Source: Costus lasius (Eukaryota; Streptophyta; Magnoliopsida; Zingiberales; Costaceae). Taken from it: 64,000 bases of DNA. Location: contig CM050449.1 in assembly GCA_027563935.2 (NCBI GenBank), positions 89,628,371-89,692,370 on the forward strand, given 5' to 3'. How positions within the stretch are numbered: the stretch's first letter is position 1; each line of letters begins with the position of its first letter. Below the pieces are notes generated by a model, which saw nothing but the letters and a program-made list of their open reading frames with translations, had not been told where the DNA came from and did not search any database. Shown here piece by piece: positions 22,655 through 33,217 of the stretch. The position numbers and the translations under genes were made by a program.

Positions 22655-23853
22655 TTAGCTTGACCATTCTGCACTCAGATTTGATCGTGGTGGTGCCTTT
22701 AGTCGCCACTCTGATTTCTCTTTATTTTGTTCACCGCCTCTGAATACATAAGGCTCATTCAAGAAACAGTATTCAACTTTACCCAAGAACCTTTTTCCTT
22801 TCTTAAGCAGTTTCAATCTTTCTCTTCTTCTCTGTCTCGTCTTCTTTCTCTTTTCAGTTTTTGAATCAGCATTCTCCTAAAATCCTCTACTCACACACTC
22901 AAAAAAAGTGTCAGTCTCAAAATTAGAGGGCTCATCAAATAGATTATGCATATCACTAACAACATCATCTATTACATCAATACTACAAGATGATCCTGAA
23001 TGTGATGCTTTTTTCTATGAATCTGTTAAATCAAACTCAATTATATTTTCAAAAATATCAAACGTGAGTTTTCCTTTCCTAACATCAATGACTGCTCCGG
23101 CTATGTCCAAAATAGTCTACCAAGAATAATTGAGATTTTAGAACTTTCCTCCATTTCTAATAATAGAAAATCTGCTGGTATGAAATACTTACCTATTTGA
23201 ACTGGAACATTTTCTAAAATACCAACTGGATACTTTACCGATGAATCAACAAGCAGCAGAGATATTGAAGTTGGTTTAAGCTCTCCCATGTCCAATTTCC
23301 TGCAAATAGATAAAGGCATTAGGCTTAAACTAGCACCAATATCACATAAGGCTCGGTGAACAAGGAATAGAAAAACTACCTAGATCTTTTAATTTTGGTG
23401 GCAGTTTATTCTGGATAATAGCACTACACTCCTCAGTTAATGCCACAGTGCCATAGTCCTCTATCTTTCTTTTTTTTTTTTGACAAAATTTCTTTCAAAA
23501 ATTTAGCATATGAGGGCATTTGAGATAAAGCTTCACTGAATGGAATATTAATATAAAGCTTTTTTAAGACATCAAGAAAGTTCCCAAACTGCTTATCTAA
23601 CTTTGCTTGCACTAGTCTTTCGGGAAAGGGTATAGGTGGCCTATATGGTGCAGGTGAACTAGGTCTACGAAGATCTGACTAACATGTCTCATAACCTTTA
23701 GGTTCATCATCCTGGTGAAGTGACAAACTAGTTTGGGACTGCTCATGCACAGGAGATTTTTCAAGCCTAATTCATTGTTATGTTCAATCTCAGGCTCTTT
23801 TTCATTATCCTCAACTCTCCCTTTAGGTTCATCTAATTGCCTCCCACTCCTAG
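22655..23853 (-). pseudogene. Protease and C-terminus of gag-protease, element A
   Basis: Minus strand, interrupted on the right by element M. The readable part has MPLSICRKLDMGEL, the segment YPVGILENVPVQIGKYFIPADF and SIILGRLF; the upstream active-site triad lies in a broken stretch near 23330. After the protease fold comes a hydrophilic tail with RERLKLLKKGKRFLGKVEY and a stop at 22655-22657. There is no RT sequence after it: the protein ends here. Stops and frameshifts make it non-functional. Confidence 0.7.
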
Positions 23854-25091
23854 TGTCACACCCCGGTCGGATCAGCCCTAAACCGGTGCTAAACCGATGC
23901 CTTAGGGTTGTCCGGTGGAACACCAGAGCGCGAACTATCTAGTGTTTTCGGACAAAATCACACCCCGAATAGAAACCCTAACTTTCCTCGAATAATATTT
24001 TATCCCCAAATTACAAGGTCGCTCAGAACCCTAACCACAATTTAGGAAATCACACCCCAAATTTAATTACCTTCTCTTTGGTCACCATTTTGACCAGTCA
24101 ACCCCATCAATGCCAAAAATCGCCGCTCGAATTAAATCTCCATGCTGACGTCGCTTGTTGTCAGCCTCTGAAATTTCGCCGCCTGCGAAATCGATGTTTT
24201 GATTTTGACCCAGCTAGTCAAAATCGGAACACTTCTGTGCTTCGTGTTCACGCCGATGAAAGCACACCTACTTTCGTTTTCAATGTCCGAGCTTGAGCGC
24301 CGCCCGCACTCAATGACTCACCGGAGGGGACCTCTGCGGGGGAAGGATACTGTCTTCCTTCTTCAACCATTAGCCGCCGCCGACCCAGGGGTCCCCTTTC
24401 TTGCCTGAATCGACGCCGAGCCAGAGAATAGGGGAGGAAGGAGCTTAGGGGAAGAAACTTGTATTTTGCTGGTAAAAGCTTACAGAACTTCTCCTTCGCA
24501 GTCGGCGACCCCTATCATCGACGCCCCTCTCCCTCCCTCGCTGGCAACTCGCCGGTTACAATCACTATTATTCCACTCTCATAGCTCTCGCCGGTCGCCT
24601 CCCAAGACGCTGGATTCTTCCTGTCTTCTCCCCCTGGCAGCATCAGAGCCCTGCTCTGGAAGGGGCAATGGCGTCCTTGCCATTGCCTGTGGTGGCGTTC
24701 CCTAGTGCCCGCTTGGTTGTCGCTCTCCGCGCGCTCCCCGTTCCTCGATCTCCGTTGGCTGGGTTTATAGGAGAGGATCGCCGCCTCTTGTCGAGTCTTT
24801 CGCCGAAGACTCCATCGTCTTGCCGAGATCCCCGCGTCGCTTGCGGCTGTTGACACCGTTGCCCTCATCTGTCGTAATCGAGGATGAAGATGCGGCTCGT
24901 CCGGGTCTTCCTCTGGAGACTTCGACAACGACACTCAAGCAGCCGCCTTCGTTCTGCATGCTCGGTCTAAATCCACTTTTGACCACACAGCTTCCCTAAT
25001 TCAGGTTCCCGAATTGCTCTCTCCACCTGGGCTTGGGTTTGGGCCAAGCCCAGTGGACTCCGGTCTAAACCGGCCACAACCGGGCCTAACA
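23854..25091 (-). repeat. 3' LTR of element M
   Basis: Minus-strand TGTTAGGCCCGG at 25091 to GGGGTGTGACA at 23854, 1238 bp, GC-rich. Aligns throughout with 25534-26768. A TATAAA lies on the minus strand near 24764-24769. Long open frames on both strands reflect GC content and occur in LTR sequence. Confidence 0.92.
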
Positions 25092-25533
25092 ATTCTCCCC
25101 CATCTGATTTGAACATCACCCTCGATATTTGATACGAGTTGAACATTGGCCCTCCAATGCTCAAAGTTGGTGCATCCTGTCTTCGATTTTGATGATGGAT
25201 GCTGCTGACTTGCATCGCATGGTATTGACACACCGCCTGACTTGACACAACCAGGCCCATGTACTATTGCACCGCCCTCGGTACTCCACCCAACCTCTTG
25301 TGCCCCAGTCATAACGTGCCATAGTGCTCCGCCCAACTCAATACGAGCAGGGTCACGTCCATAGCGCATCTCCCCAGATGCTGCGCTCAACCTACCATCG
25401 ATGAGTTCACAGTCTAACACACTGGATCATGCTCATCAGCAACCTGCACCACCAAACTTGACAAGATCAATCTGCACCACCATGCTCGAACCTGTGGGTC
25501 ATGGGCACACAGAAAACCTCTTCTGATACCAAT
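25092..25533 (-). other. Internal region of M with PPT and PBS
   Basis: 442 bp with no credible gene. The minus strand has GATGGGGGAGAAT directly before the 3' LTR (25092-25104, polypurine tract) and TGGTATCAGAA two bases from the 5' LTR (25521-25531, initiator tRNA-Met PBS). Confidence 0.88.
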
Positions 25534-26768
25534 TATCACGCACCGGTCGGATCAGCCCTAAACCGGTGCTAAACTGATGTCTTAGGGTTGTTCGGCGGAA
25601 TACCGGAGCGCGAACTACCTAGGGTTTCCGGACAAAATCACACCCCGAATAGAAACCCTAACTTTGCCCGAATAATATTTTATCCCCAAATTACAAGGTC
25701 GCTCTGAACCCTAACCCTAATTTAGGAAATCACACCCCAAATTTAATTACCTTCTCTTTGGTCATCGATTTTGACCAGTCAACCCCGTCAATGCCAAAAA
25801 TCGCCACTCGAATTAAATCTCCTTGCTGACGTCGCTTGTCGTCAGCCTCCGAAATTTTGCCGCCTGCGAAATCGATGTTCCGATTTTGACCCAGTCAAAA
25901 TTGGAACACTTCTGTGCTTTGTGTTCACGCCGATTAAAGCACACCTACTTTCGTTTTCAACGTCCAGGCTCGAACGCCACCCGCACTCGATGAGTCACCG
26001 GAGGGGACCTCTGCCAGGGAAGGATACTATCTTCCTTCTTCAACTGTCAGTCGCCGCCGACCTAGTGGTCCCCGTTCTCGCCTGAATCGACGCCGAGCCA
26101 GAGAACAGGGGAGGAAGGAGATTAGGGGAAGAAACATGTATTTCGCCGGTAAAAGCTTACAGAACTTCTCCTTCGCCGTCGATGACCCTTGTCGTCGACG
26201 CCCCTCTCCCTCCCTCGCCAGTGACTCACCGGTTACAATCACTATTATTCCACTCTCACAGCTCTCGCCGGTCGCCTCCCTAGACGCTGAATTCTTCCCA
26301 TCTTCGCCCCCTAGCAGCATTAGAGCCCTGCTCTGGAAGGGGGGACAGCGCCCTTGCCATCGCCGGTGGTGGCGCTCCCCAGCGCCCGCTTGGCTGTCGC
26401 TCTCCGCGCGCTCCCCGTTCCTCGATCTCCGTCGGCTGGGTTTATAGCAGAGGATTTCCGCCTCTCATTGAGTCTTCCACCGAAGACTCTATCGTCTTAC
26501 CGAGATCCCCGCGTCGCCTGTGGCTGTCGATGCCGTTGCCTGCATCCCTCACGATCGAGGATGAAGATGCGGCTCGTCTGGGTCTTCCTTTGGAGACTTC
26601 CACAACGCCGCTCAAGCAGCCGCCTTCGTTCTGTATGCTCGGTCAAAATCCAATTTTCACCACACAGCTTCCCTAATCTAGGCTCCCGAATTGCTCTCTC
26701 CACTTGGGCTTGGGTTTGGGCCAAGCCCAGTGGACTCCGGTGTAAACCGGCCACAACCGGGCCTGACA
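25534..26768 (-). repeat. 5' LTR of element M
   Basis: Minus-strand TGTCAGGCCCGG at 26768 to GGTGCGTGATA at 25534, 1235 bp. The last bases are mutated relative to the 3' LTR end. Confidence 0.92.
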
Positions 26769-28066
26769 CCTAGTAATGATAGCATTACAGTGTTCCCTAG
26801 GGTTTGGTTCAGTTTTAGCAGATAATTTTCACGGGGGTCTATAAGAAGTGATAGCCTGTTGTGCTATTTGATTTTCTAGTATTTTATTATGGGCTGCTAA
26901 AGATCCTACTTCAGAAGCAAGTTGGCTAACCAATCCCTTAAGATCCTCAATCTCCTTATTTTGTTTTGTCATGAATTGATTTTGACTAGCCATAAAATTT
27001 TCAAGCATGGACTCAATACTAGAATTTTGGGGCTGGTTTTGATTATGATTTTCTCTTTGTGGATATGCTCTATTCTCAGCTTGTCCACCTACATGATTAT
27101 TACTTTTCCAAGATAAATTGGGGGGGGGGGGGGTTCCTCCATCTAGGGTTGTAAGTACTATAATAAGGATCATTGTTTCTACTTTGATTATAACCCCCCA
27201 AAGCATTAACTTGTTCAGTACCTTGATTAACAATGACTTTACACTCTTTAGAATAATGACCATTATTACCACAAATATTACACACAATAGTAGATGAAAC
27301 TACAACAGTTTGCATTTGAAAAGAATCAAATCTGTTGCAAAAAAAAATCTACCTTTTCAGCTAAGGTACGCCAGTTATCACTTTCATTCTTACTATGAGG
27401 AGGACGATACAACACTCCTCTCTCTATAGTCCACTGGTTGTGATTCAAAGCCATCTCCTCCAGCAACTTGAAAGCATGTTCAATGGTTCTGCTCATGAAG
27501 GCTCCTCCTGCAGCAGCATCAACAGTTAGTTGGGTATTATAAAGCAAACCATTGTAAAAAGTGTGTATTAAAACCCAATTTTTAAGGTCATGGTGAGGAC
27601 ACTTCCATTGTAAATCATTAAAACGCTCCCATGCCTCGCTAAAAGACTCGCCATCCCACTGTGCAAAGCTTGTAATCTGGGTTCTTAACTGGATGGTCTT
27701 GCTGGGTGGAAAGTACTTCATCAAGAAAACATTTGATAGTTGTTCCCATGTGGTGAAGGTACCGGTAGGTTGAGCTTGAAGCCCAGAATGTTCTCGGTCC
27801 CCAAGAGAAAAAGGAAACTATCTCAGTTTCAATGCATCATTGGAAATACCATTAATGTTAATTGTATCACATAATTCAAGAAAGAAGGCAAGATGTTGGT
27901 TAAGATCTTCAAGTGGTGATCCTCCAAATTGATTTTGTTGTATCATAGATAAGAAAGTAGGCTTGATCTCAAAATTGTTAGCCTCTATAACCGGTCTAGC
28001 AATGCTAGAGTGTATCTCCTGTGGATTAGGGGTTGCATAGTCCCTAAGTGATCTCCTGTTTGCCAT
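26769..28066 (-). pseudogene. gag of element A
   Basis: Starts MANRRSLRDYATPN at 28066. The capsid part includes MIQQNQFGGSPLEDLNQHL, FPFSLGDR, FLMKYFPPSKT and WVLIHTFYNGL. An intact CCHC zinc knuckle, CNICGNNGHYSKEC, lies near 27265. After it come a Pro/Asn-rich stretch and a coiled-coil-like tail (MTKQNKEIEDLKGLVSQLASEVGSL). Three frames are used: a stop near 27818, a frame change near an A-run at about 27340, and another at a run of 14 G (27120-27133). The product would bind element RNA and form particles. Element M interrupts the frame at 26769. Confidence 0.82.
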
Positions 28067-28292
28067 GACTACTTATTCTTCCTGTCTTCCTTCAAATTTG
28101 AGTTTCTTGCGCAGTCTAAGAGTTTTGTTAATCTCAGGGTCTAGAGGAACTAGATGTCCTGATCTAAGATTTTTGCGCATGCACAAGTAGATAAATCAAA
28201 TAACTCAAAATAAGTATAAAAGAACATAAAACAGAAAACAAAACCTAGTATAGTAATACTTTCAATATCTTCTATATTGACAAAAACCAAGG

Positions 28293-28310
28293 TCCCCGGC
28301 AACGGCGCCA
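28293..28310 (-). other. Primer-binding site of A, tRNA-Asp type
   Basis: Minus strand TGGCGCCGTTGCCGGGGA, six bases from the 5' LTR, complementary to the 3' end of plant tRNA-Asp. This supports an Athila affiliation. Confidence 0.88.
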
Positions 28311-28316
28311 AAAACT

Positions 28317-30178
28317 TGTTGTGTCTGCAAGTGCACGGATACTCGAAGTAATAATTAAAATATTGAACCACAGAGACCTCATTTGTTAAGTACCGAATAA
28401 TCGATTTGTCACTAGCTAGGCAATCGAAAATGATGAAAGCAAACTATCAGAAACTACACAAAAAAGTCAGAGATAGAAACTGGGACTAGGGTTTCATCCA
28501 CCTTAATTTATATGACTAGATCCAAATAAGTTCTTGTGAGTTTAATTTTATTATGATAAAGATAAAATTCACTTTATAGAGAAAACATCTTGCTTTCGCG
28601 CAGATAATTTATAAAGAACCAATCCTCACTTTCGCACAGGATTTATTGAATGTTAAAAAAAAGTAAATCATTGACAAAGAACTCAAAGATCACTTTCATG
28701 CATCCAAATTCTAAGTCAATCATCTCAAGTGAAAACTAAATACTTTCATACTTTCATTTTCATAGGTTCTACTTAAGCTTCTCCAACGATCTGATACTTA
28801 ATTTCTTACAATATCAACATGTTTATTTCAATAACTCAATCCTAGGTCAGGTTATCAACATGGCAATAAACTTCTAAAATTTAGAAATAAGAACAAACCT
28901 AATTTCTTACGATAAGTTCCTAAATCATGATTCTAGGGTTTCAAGTTCTCGCAAGTCACTTTTTAGTCTATATCACAAAAACTCTAAATCATGCTGATAA
29001 TATGAAACTAGAAAGAATTAAAGGCAATCATCACCTAACTAGAATTATTATAGTAAAATTATTCTGACGAAATAAAATCATCTAATCATTAAGAAGTTAA
29101 AGGGATTACACCCCTATGTCCCCAAAAGAGTTTAAGTTAGCATAGTCGAAGAATTACAATAAACCATAGTTTCAAAGGGTAAGAAATGAAAGAAAAAGAG
29201 AAAATCTACTAAAAGTACGGCTGTAATAAAAATTACAGCCATAATTTCGCGTGATGAACAGTGGCGGCGATGCCTCTTTTATTGATTTCTCCTCCAATCG
29301 ATCTCCTTTTGCTTTGAAACTTCTAGGGTATGTTCTCCTCCTCTAGGCGCAGCTTCCCCTCAAATTTCACGACTAGAGATGCACTGTATGCTACCCAGCG
29401 GTGAAACCTAGGGCGATAGTGAAAATTATGATTTCTCTCCCCAACGTTGATGAAAATTGGGGGCTTTTCATGTGTGACTCCTCTTCTCGATCTGTCGAGT
29501 CTTTCCCTTTTTACGGATCTCCAATTGATGGTCTAGATTGTCCGCAATCACCCACACAAGAATCAGGCTTCAATACGTCTGAGAAAATCGGCCATCCAGG
29601 TTGTAATTACGGCCGTGTAATTGGTTACGGCAGTGCCGTAATAACTGCAGAGTCCTTCTGTATAGAAATCGACTAGAATTACGGCCTGTAGTAAATGCAT
29701 TACGGCAGTGCCGTAATTTCTGCAAATTTTTTGGGTTAAAAATCTCTCGAAATTATGGCCCGTAATATTGTTTACGGCCATGCCGTAATATGTGCAAATT
29801 CTTTCTGTATGAAATTCACCCCCAATTTTGGCAGTGCTTTGAAATTACAGTAGTGCCATGGTTTGTTCTGTAGGTTCAGTGAAACCACTGTAAAATAATA
29901 TTAATTACGGCCCTACCGTAATTTGGTTTGTGGCTTCAATCTTCGTGAAAATTGACATGTAATCTTCTCTTGATAATGGGGAATAATCTATGCGTCTAAA
30001 TTTGCTTGAAAATGCCTTAAAATAGTGTCTTTTTTTCTGAAAATTATGAAAAACTAGAAAATGTGTAGATTCCGTAATATTTGATAAATAAGACATAAAA
30101 ATAAGCATAAGAGCATAAATATGACACAAAAACACCTTTTAAATGACACAAAATATACTATAAATTTTCGTGTCATCA
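28317..30178 (-). repeat. 5' LTR of element A
   Basis: 1862 bp, TGATGACACG at 30178 to CAGACACAACA at 28317. Partner of 13403-15261. Confidence 0.92.
29596..29930. repeat. Dyad array in U3 of the A 5' LTR
   Basis: Copies near 29624 (TTACGGCAGTGCCGTAAT) and 29699-29717 (perfect ATTACGGCAGTGCCGTAAT), plus decayed copies near 29756, 29840 and 29904. It matches the array of the 3' LTR but preserves more intact dyads. Confidence 0.85.
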
Positions 30179-31620
30179 AGAGGCAAGCAGCCGAGTGAAC
30201 ACAGGGCCAAAGTCAGGGCAGTCCGCATACTCATCACGGATGTGGGCCAAGGTGGGGACGAACACGGATAGGACGCATCGGAGGGGACAGACACGGCTGA
30301 GGGTGTTGGCCACTACGTTATCCTTACCGGCCTTGTGGGTGATGACGAAGGTATACTACTGGAGAAACTCAACCCACTTCTCATGGTGAGGGGCGAGCTT
30401 CTTCTAGGCATTTAGGAAGGAGAGGGCCTGGTGGTCACTAAAGAGAACGAACTCCTTGTGTAGGAGGTAGTGATGCCACTGACAGAGGGACTAGATGATG
30501 GCGTAGAACTCCTTGTCGTAGGTGGAGTACCGTTGACGCACCTCGTTCAGCTTCTCGCTGAAGAAGGTGACCGGGTGACCCTCTTGACTAAGGGTGCCAC
30601 CAATGCCAGTGCCGGAGGCATCGCAGGCCACCTCGAAAACCTTCGAGAAGTCAGGGAGGCGTAGGACCGGGCCGTGGTCATGAGGACTTTGAGGGCGAGG
30701 AAGGAACGGTCTTTGGTGCAGGCCATCATAGGGGAAGCGATAGTGCTAAACCTCTTAATGAAACGGCGATAGAAGGCCGCGAGGCCGAGGAAGCTATGGA
30801 CCTCGGTGACGGACTCGGGTTCCGGCCATTGGTGAATGGCCTCAACCTTGGAGGGGTCGACCATAAGGCCCTAGTCAGATACGATGAAACCTAGAAACTG
30901 AACCTGGGGCCCGAGGAAGGAGCACTTTTTTGCATTAAAAGAACAAGCGTTGCGCAAGATGTCGAAGGTCAACCATAAGTGCTCGAGATGGCCAGCGTGT
31001 GTGTGGCTGTAAATCAGGATGTCGCCGAAGTAGACGACCAGAAACTTCCCCATGTAGGGGCAGAGGACCTGACTCATAAGACGAATGAAGGTGGACGGCG
31101 TGTTGGTAAGCCCAAAGGGCATGACCAGCCACTCGTAAAGGCCGTCCTTCGTCTTAAAGGCCATCTTCCACTCGTCGCCCTCACGGATGTGGACTTGGTG
31201 GTATCCGCTCCGGAGGTCCAGCTTGCTAAACCAACACGTGCCGGAGATAAGGTCAAGCATGTCATCCAGGCACGAAATAGGGATATGGTATTTGACGGTG
31301 ATGCGATTGATTGCACGACAATCAAAGCACATCCGCCATGAACCATCCTTTTTCGGCGTAAGGAGGGTAGGGACGACGTAGGGGCTAAGGCTCTTGCGAA
31401 TGAAACCCTTGGCAAGATGGTCATCAACCTGCCATTCTAGTTCCGTGTGCTCAGTGGGGTTGAGACGGTGATGGGGCAGGTTAGGCAAGGACACTCCGGG
31501 GACAAGGTCGAAGACATGCTGGATGTCGCAATCCGGGGGCAGGCCAATAGGGAGATCGACTGGGGAGACATCGGCGAACTCATCCAAATGGCAGTAACTT
31601 CTGCCCACAATGGGGCTGGC
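30179..31620 (-). pseudogene. Element E reverse transcriptase and RNase H
   Basis: The RT frame 31608-30871 has [67 protein letters not shown] and [11 protein letters not shown]. The catalytic FDD is FGD, so activity should be lost. After a stop at about 30870, VDPSKVEAIHQWPEP and SFLGLAAFYRRFI continue into connection and RNase H sequence with several frameshifts down to 30179, where element A begins; pol resumes at 13402. The [12 protein letters not shown] phrase is typical of CRM and related chromoviruses. Confidence 0.85.
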
Positions 31621-33217
31621 GGAGGAGGAGGGTCACGGGGAACTTCACGCACCATGAGAGAGTAGACCACCATGGTCTTGTGGGCCTCATGGACAAGGGT
31701 GTAGGGTCGGACCAAGGCGACTGCCTTAGGTGCGGATTGGACCAGCGGTGAGGGTGTGACGGTACCCATGGATGTGGAGGCTTGCAGCTCCATAGGCGGA
31801 GCCGGGCTCAAATAGATTTTACGCTCCCTGTGTGGATAACAATGCGGTCATAGAGCCAAGGGCGGCCAAGAAGGATGTGGGTGACGTCCATGGAGGTGAC
31901 GTCGCACCATACCTACTCTGTGTAAACGCTGAAGTAAATGGGAACCTGACACCAGTGTGTGATGGGGGAGGCTAGACACGTCAACCCACGCGATCGAGTA
32001 GAGTCTCAGGTGCGGCTCTATGGTGAGGCTGAAGCGGGTGACCGCAGTCCTGCATACGACGTTGAGGCTGCTACCTCCGTTGATGACTATCTTGCACGAG
32101 TTTCTGTTATACTTGATGTACGTGTAAAAGATACTTGTGCGCTTTCAGTCCTCGGACGGAGGAGGGGCGTGGACGAGCATGCAACGCACAATAGCCATAG
32201 TGGGGCGCAGGCTCAACTCGACATCGAAGTAGCACTATGGGCCAACCTCTAGGGCCGGAGGAGGCCCAAGAGGTGCGATGGGCTGTGGACGAGGGTCACG
32301 CGGCGCAGCCGCGAAGTGAAGGGATCAACGCGGGCAGTCCCGGTTGAAGTGGCTGATTTGGCCGCAGTGACGACAAGGGACGGGCGAATCGGCCGAGATG
32401 GGCGCCTTGCCCTTCTCATCCTAGGTCAAGAGAGGTGAAGGCGCCTCACGGGGGGCATCCCACAGGGGACGACGGGGGCCTATGCGGGTCGGACGAGGGG
32501 GCGCCTCCACGCAAGGAGGCGGGGCTGGCGCCGGAGGCGCGTAGACAACACGACGCAGGGGACCCGACTCCACCCAAGGGTGTGCGGAGCGCAAATCCTG
32601 CTCGATCTCGTGAGCATATTGAAGGACCAGGATGACCGAGTCAAGTCCAAGAGAAGGCAATATGCGATGAATCTCGTCACGGAGGCCGTGCTTTAAGCGG
32701 GACAAGGTGAAGGCGGGATCCTCCTTGAGGTTGCACCGAATTCCAAGCTCGTCGAAGCGAGTGTGGTATTTGTCGACCAAGTCAGAGCCCTGGGTTATGG
32801 CGCATTAGGAGTTGAGGAGCTACTGCCTATAGGTGGGGGGGGGGGGGCACATACTTCTCCTTAAGCCTATAACACATCTCCTCCCATCTAGTGATGGTGG
32901 GAAGACCCTGGTCAACAAGTTGGTGCTCTACGTTGGTCCAATATAACCACGCGGGGCCAGCTAATAAGAGACATACATAGCTGACCTTAAGATGATTGGC
33001 CATGGCACTCCACTCGAAGTAGTTATCTACAGAAGCCACCCAATCAAGGAATGTGCGGGGGTCAAGACTACCATTGAAAATAGGTGGGTCAATGTGTGTG
33101 AGCCGACGGACCTCATCATCCTCACGGCTATGCGTGGCTGGGCATCGTGGGTCAGGTGCATCCTTAGCTCACACGGACTCGTCACCAAATGGGTCGAAGC
33201 AGGGAGACTCATTGGTG
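31621..33217 (-). pseudogene. Element E gag (C-terminal part) and protease
   Basis: From 33217: capsid sequence with YFEWSAMANHLKVSYV and RWEEMCYRLKEKYVPP, then a frame break at a 13-G run (32835-32847), YHTRFDELGIRCNLKEDP and a basic Pro-rich linker. A zinc knuckle CRHCGQISHFNRDC lies near 32345. The protease follows with INGGSSLNVV near 32070, where Asn replaces the expected catalytic Asp, and ILLGRPWLYD near 31860. Stops are present. The left end of C1 lies immediately to the right, with duplication TGGTG at 33213-33217. Confidence 0.8.

Larger units (their letters stand above)
23854..26768 (-). mobile_element. Element M: compact non-autonomous LTR retrotransposon
   Basis: 2915 bp with two LTRs of about 1.24 kb and only 442 bp between them, flanked by a perfect duplication CCTAG (23849-23853, 26769-26773). 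A tRNA-Met PBS and a polypurine tract are both present on the minus strand, so it has the cis signals for reverse transcription but no room for gag or pol. Inserted in the gag-protease frame of A. LTR copies differ by several percent, mostly transitions. Confidence 0.93.
13403..30178 (-). mobile_element. Element A: Athila-like, non-autonomous, with gag-protease and ORF2
   Basis: Two LTRs of about 1.86 kb (13403-15261 and 28317-30178) flanked by AGCGG (13398-13402) and AGAGG (30179-30183). Minus-strand order: 5' LTR, tRNA-Asp PBS, gag, protease, hairpin box, palindrome-rich spacer, ORF2, 3' untranslated region, 3' LTR. Without its three inserts (S1, S2, M) it is about 10.4 kb. It has no recognisable reverse transcriptase, RNase H or integrase, so enzymes would have to come from another element. 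Inserted in E pol between RNase H and integrase. Confidence 0.88.

Noticed and set aside
24515..26773. Long open frames on both strands in the M LTRs
   Set aside because: They occur in GC-rich LTR sequence, overlap on both strands, lack motifs, and recur only because the LTR is duplicated.
28293..28310. tRNA-Asp gene fragment
   Set aside because: Only the 18-base 3'-end complement next to an LTR is present, which is what a primer-binding site looks like.
30470..32252. Plus-strand open frames opposite E pol
   Set aside because: Shadows of the minus-strand gag-pol; no family resemblance.
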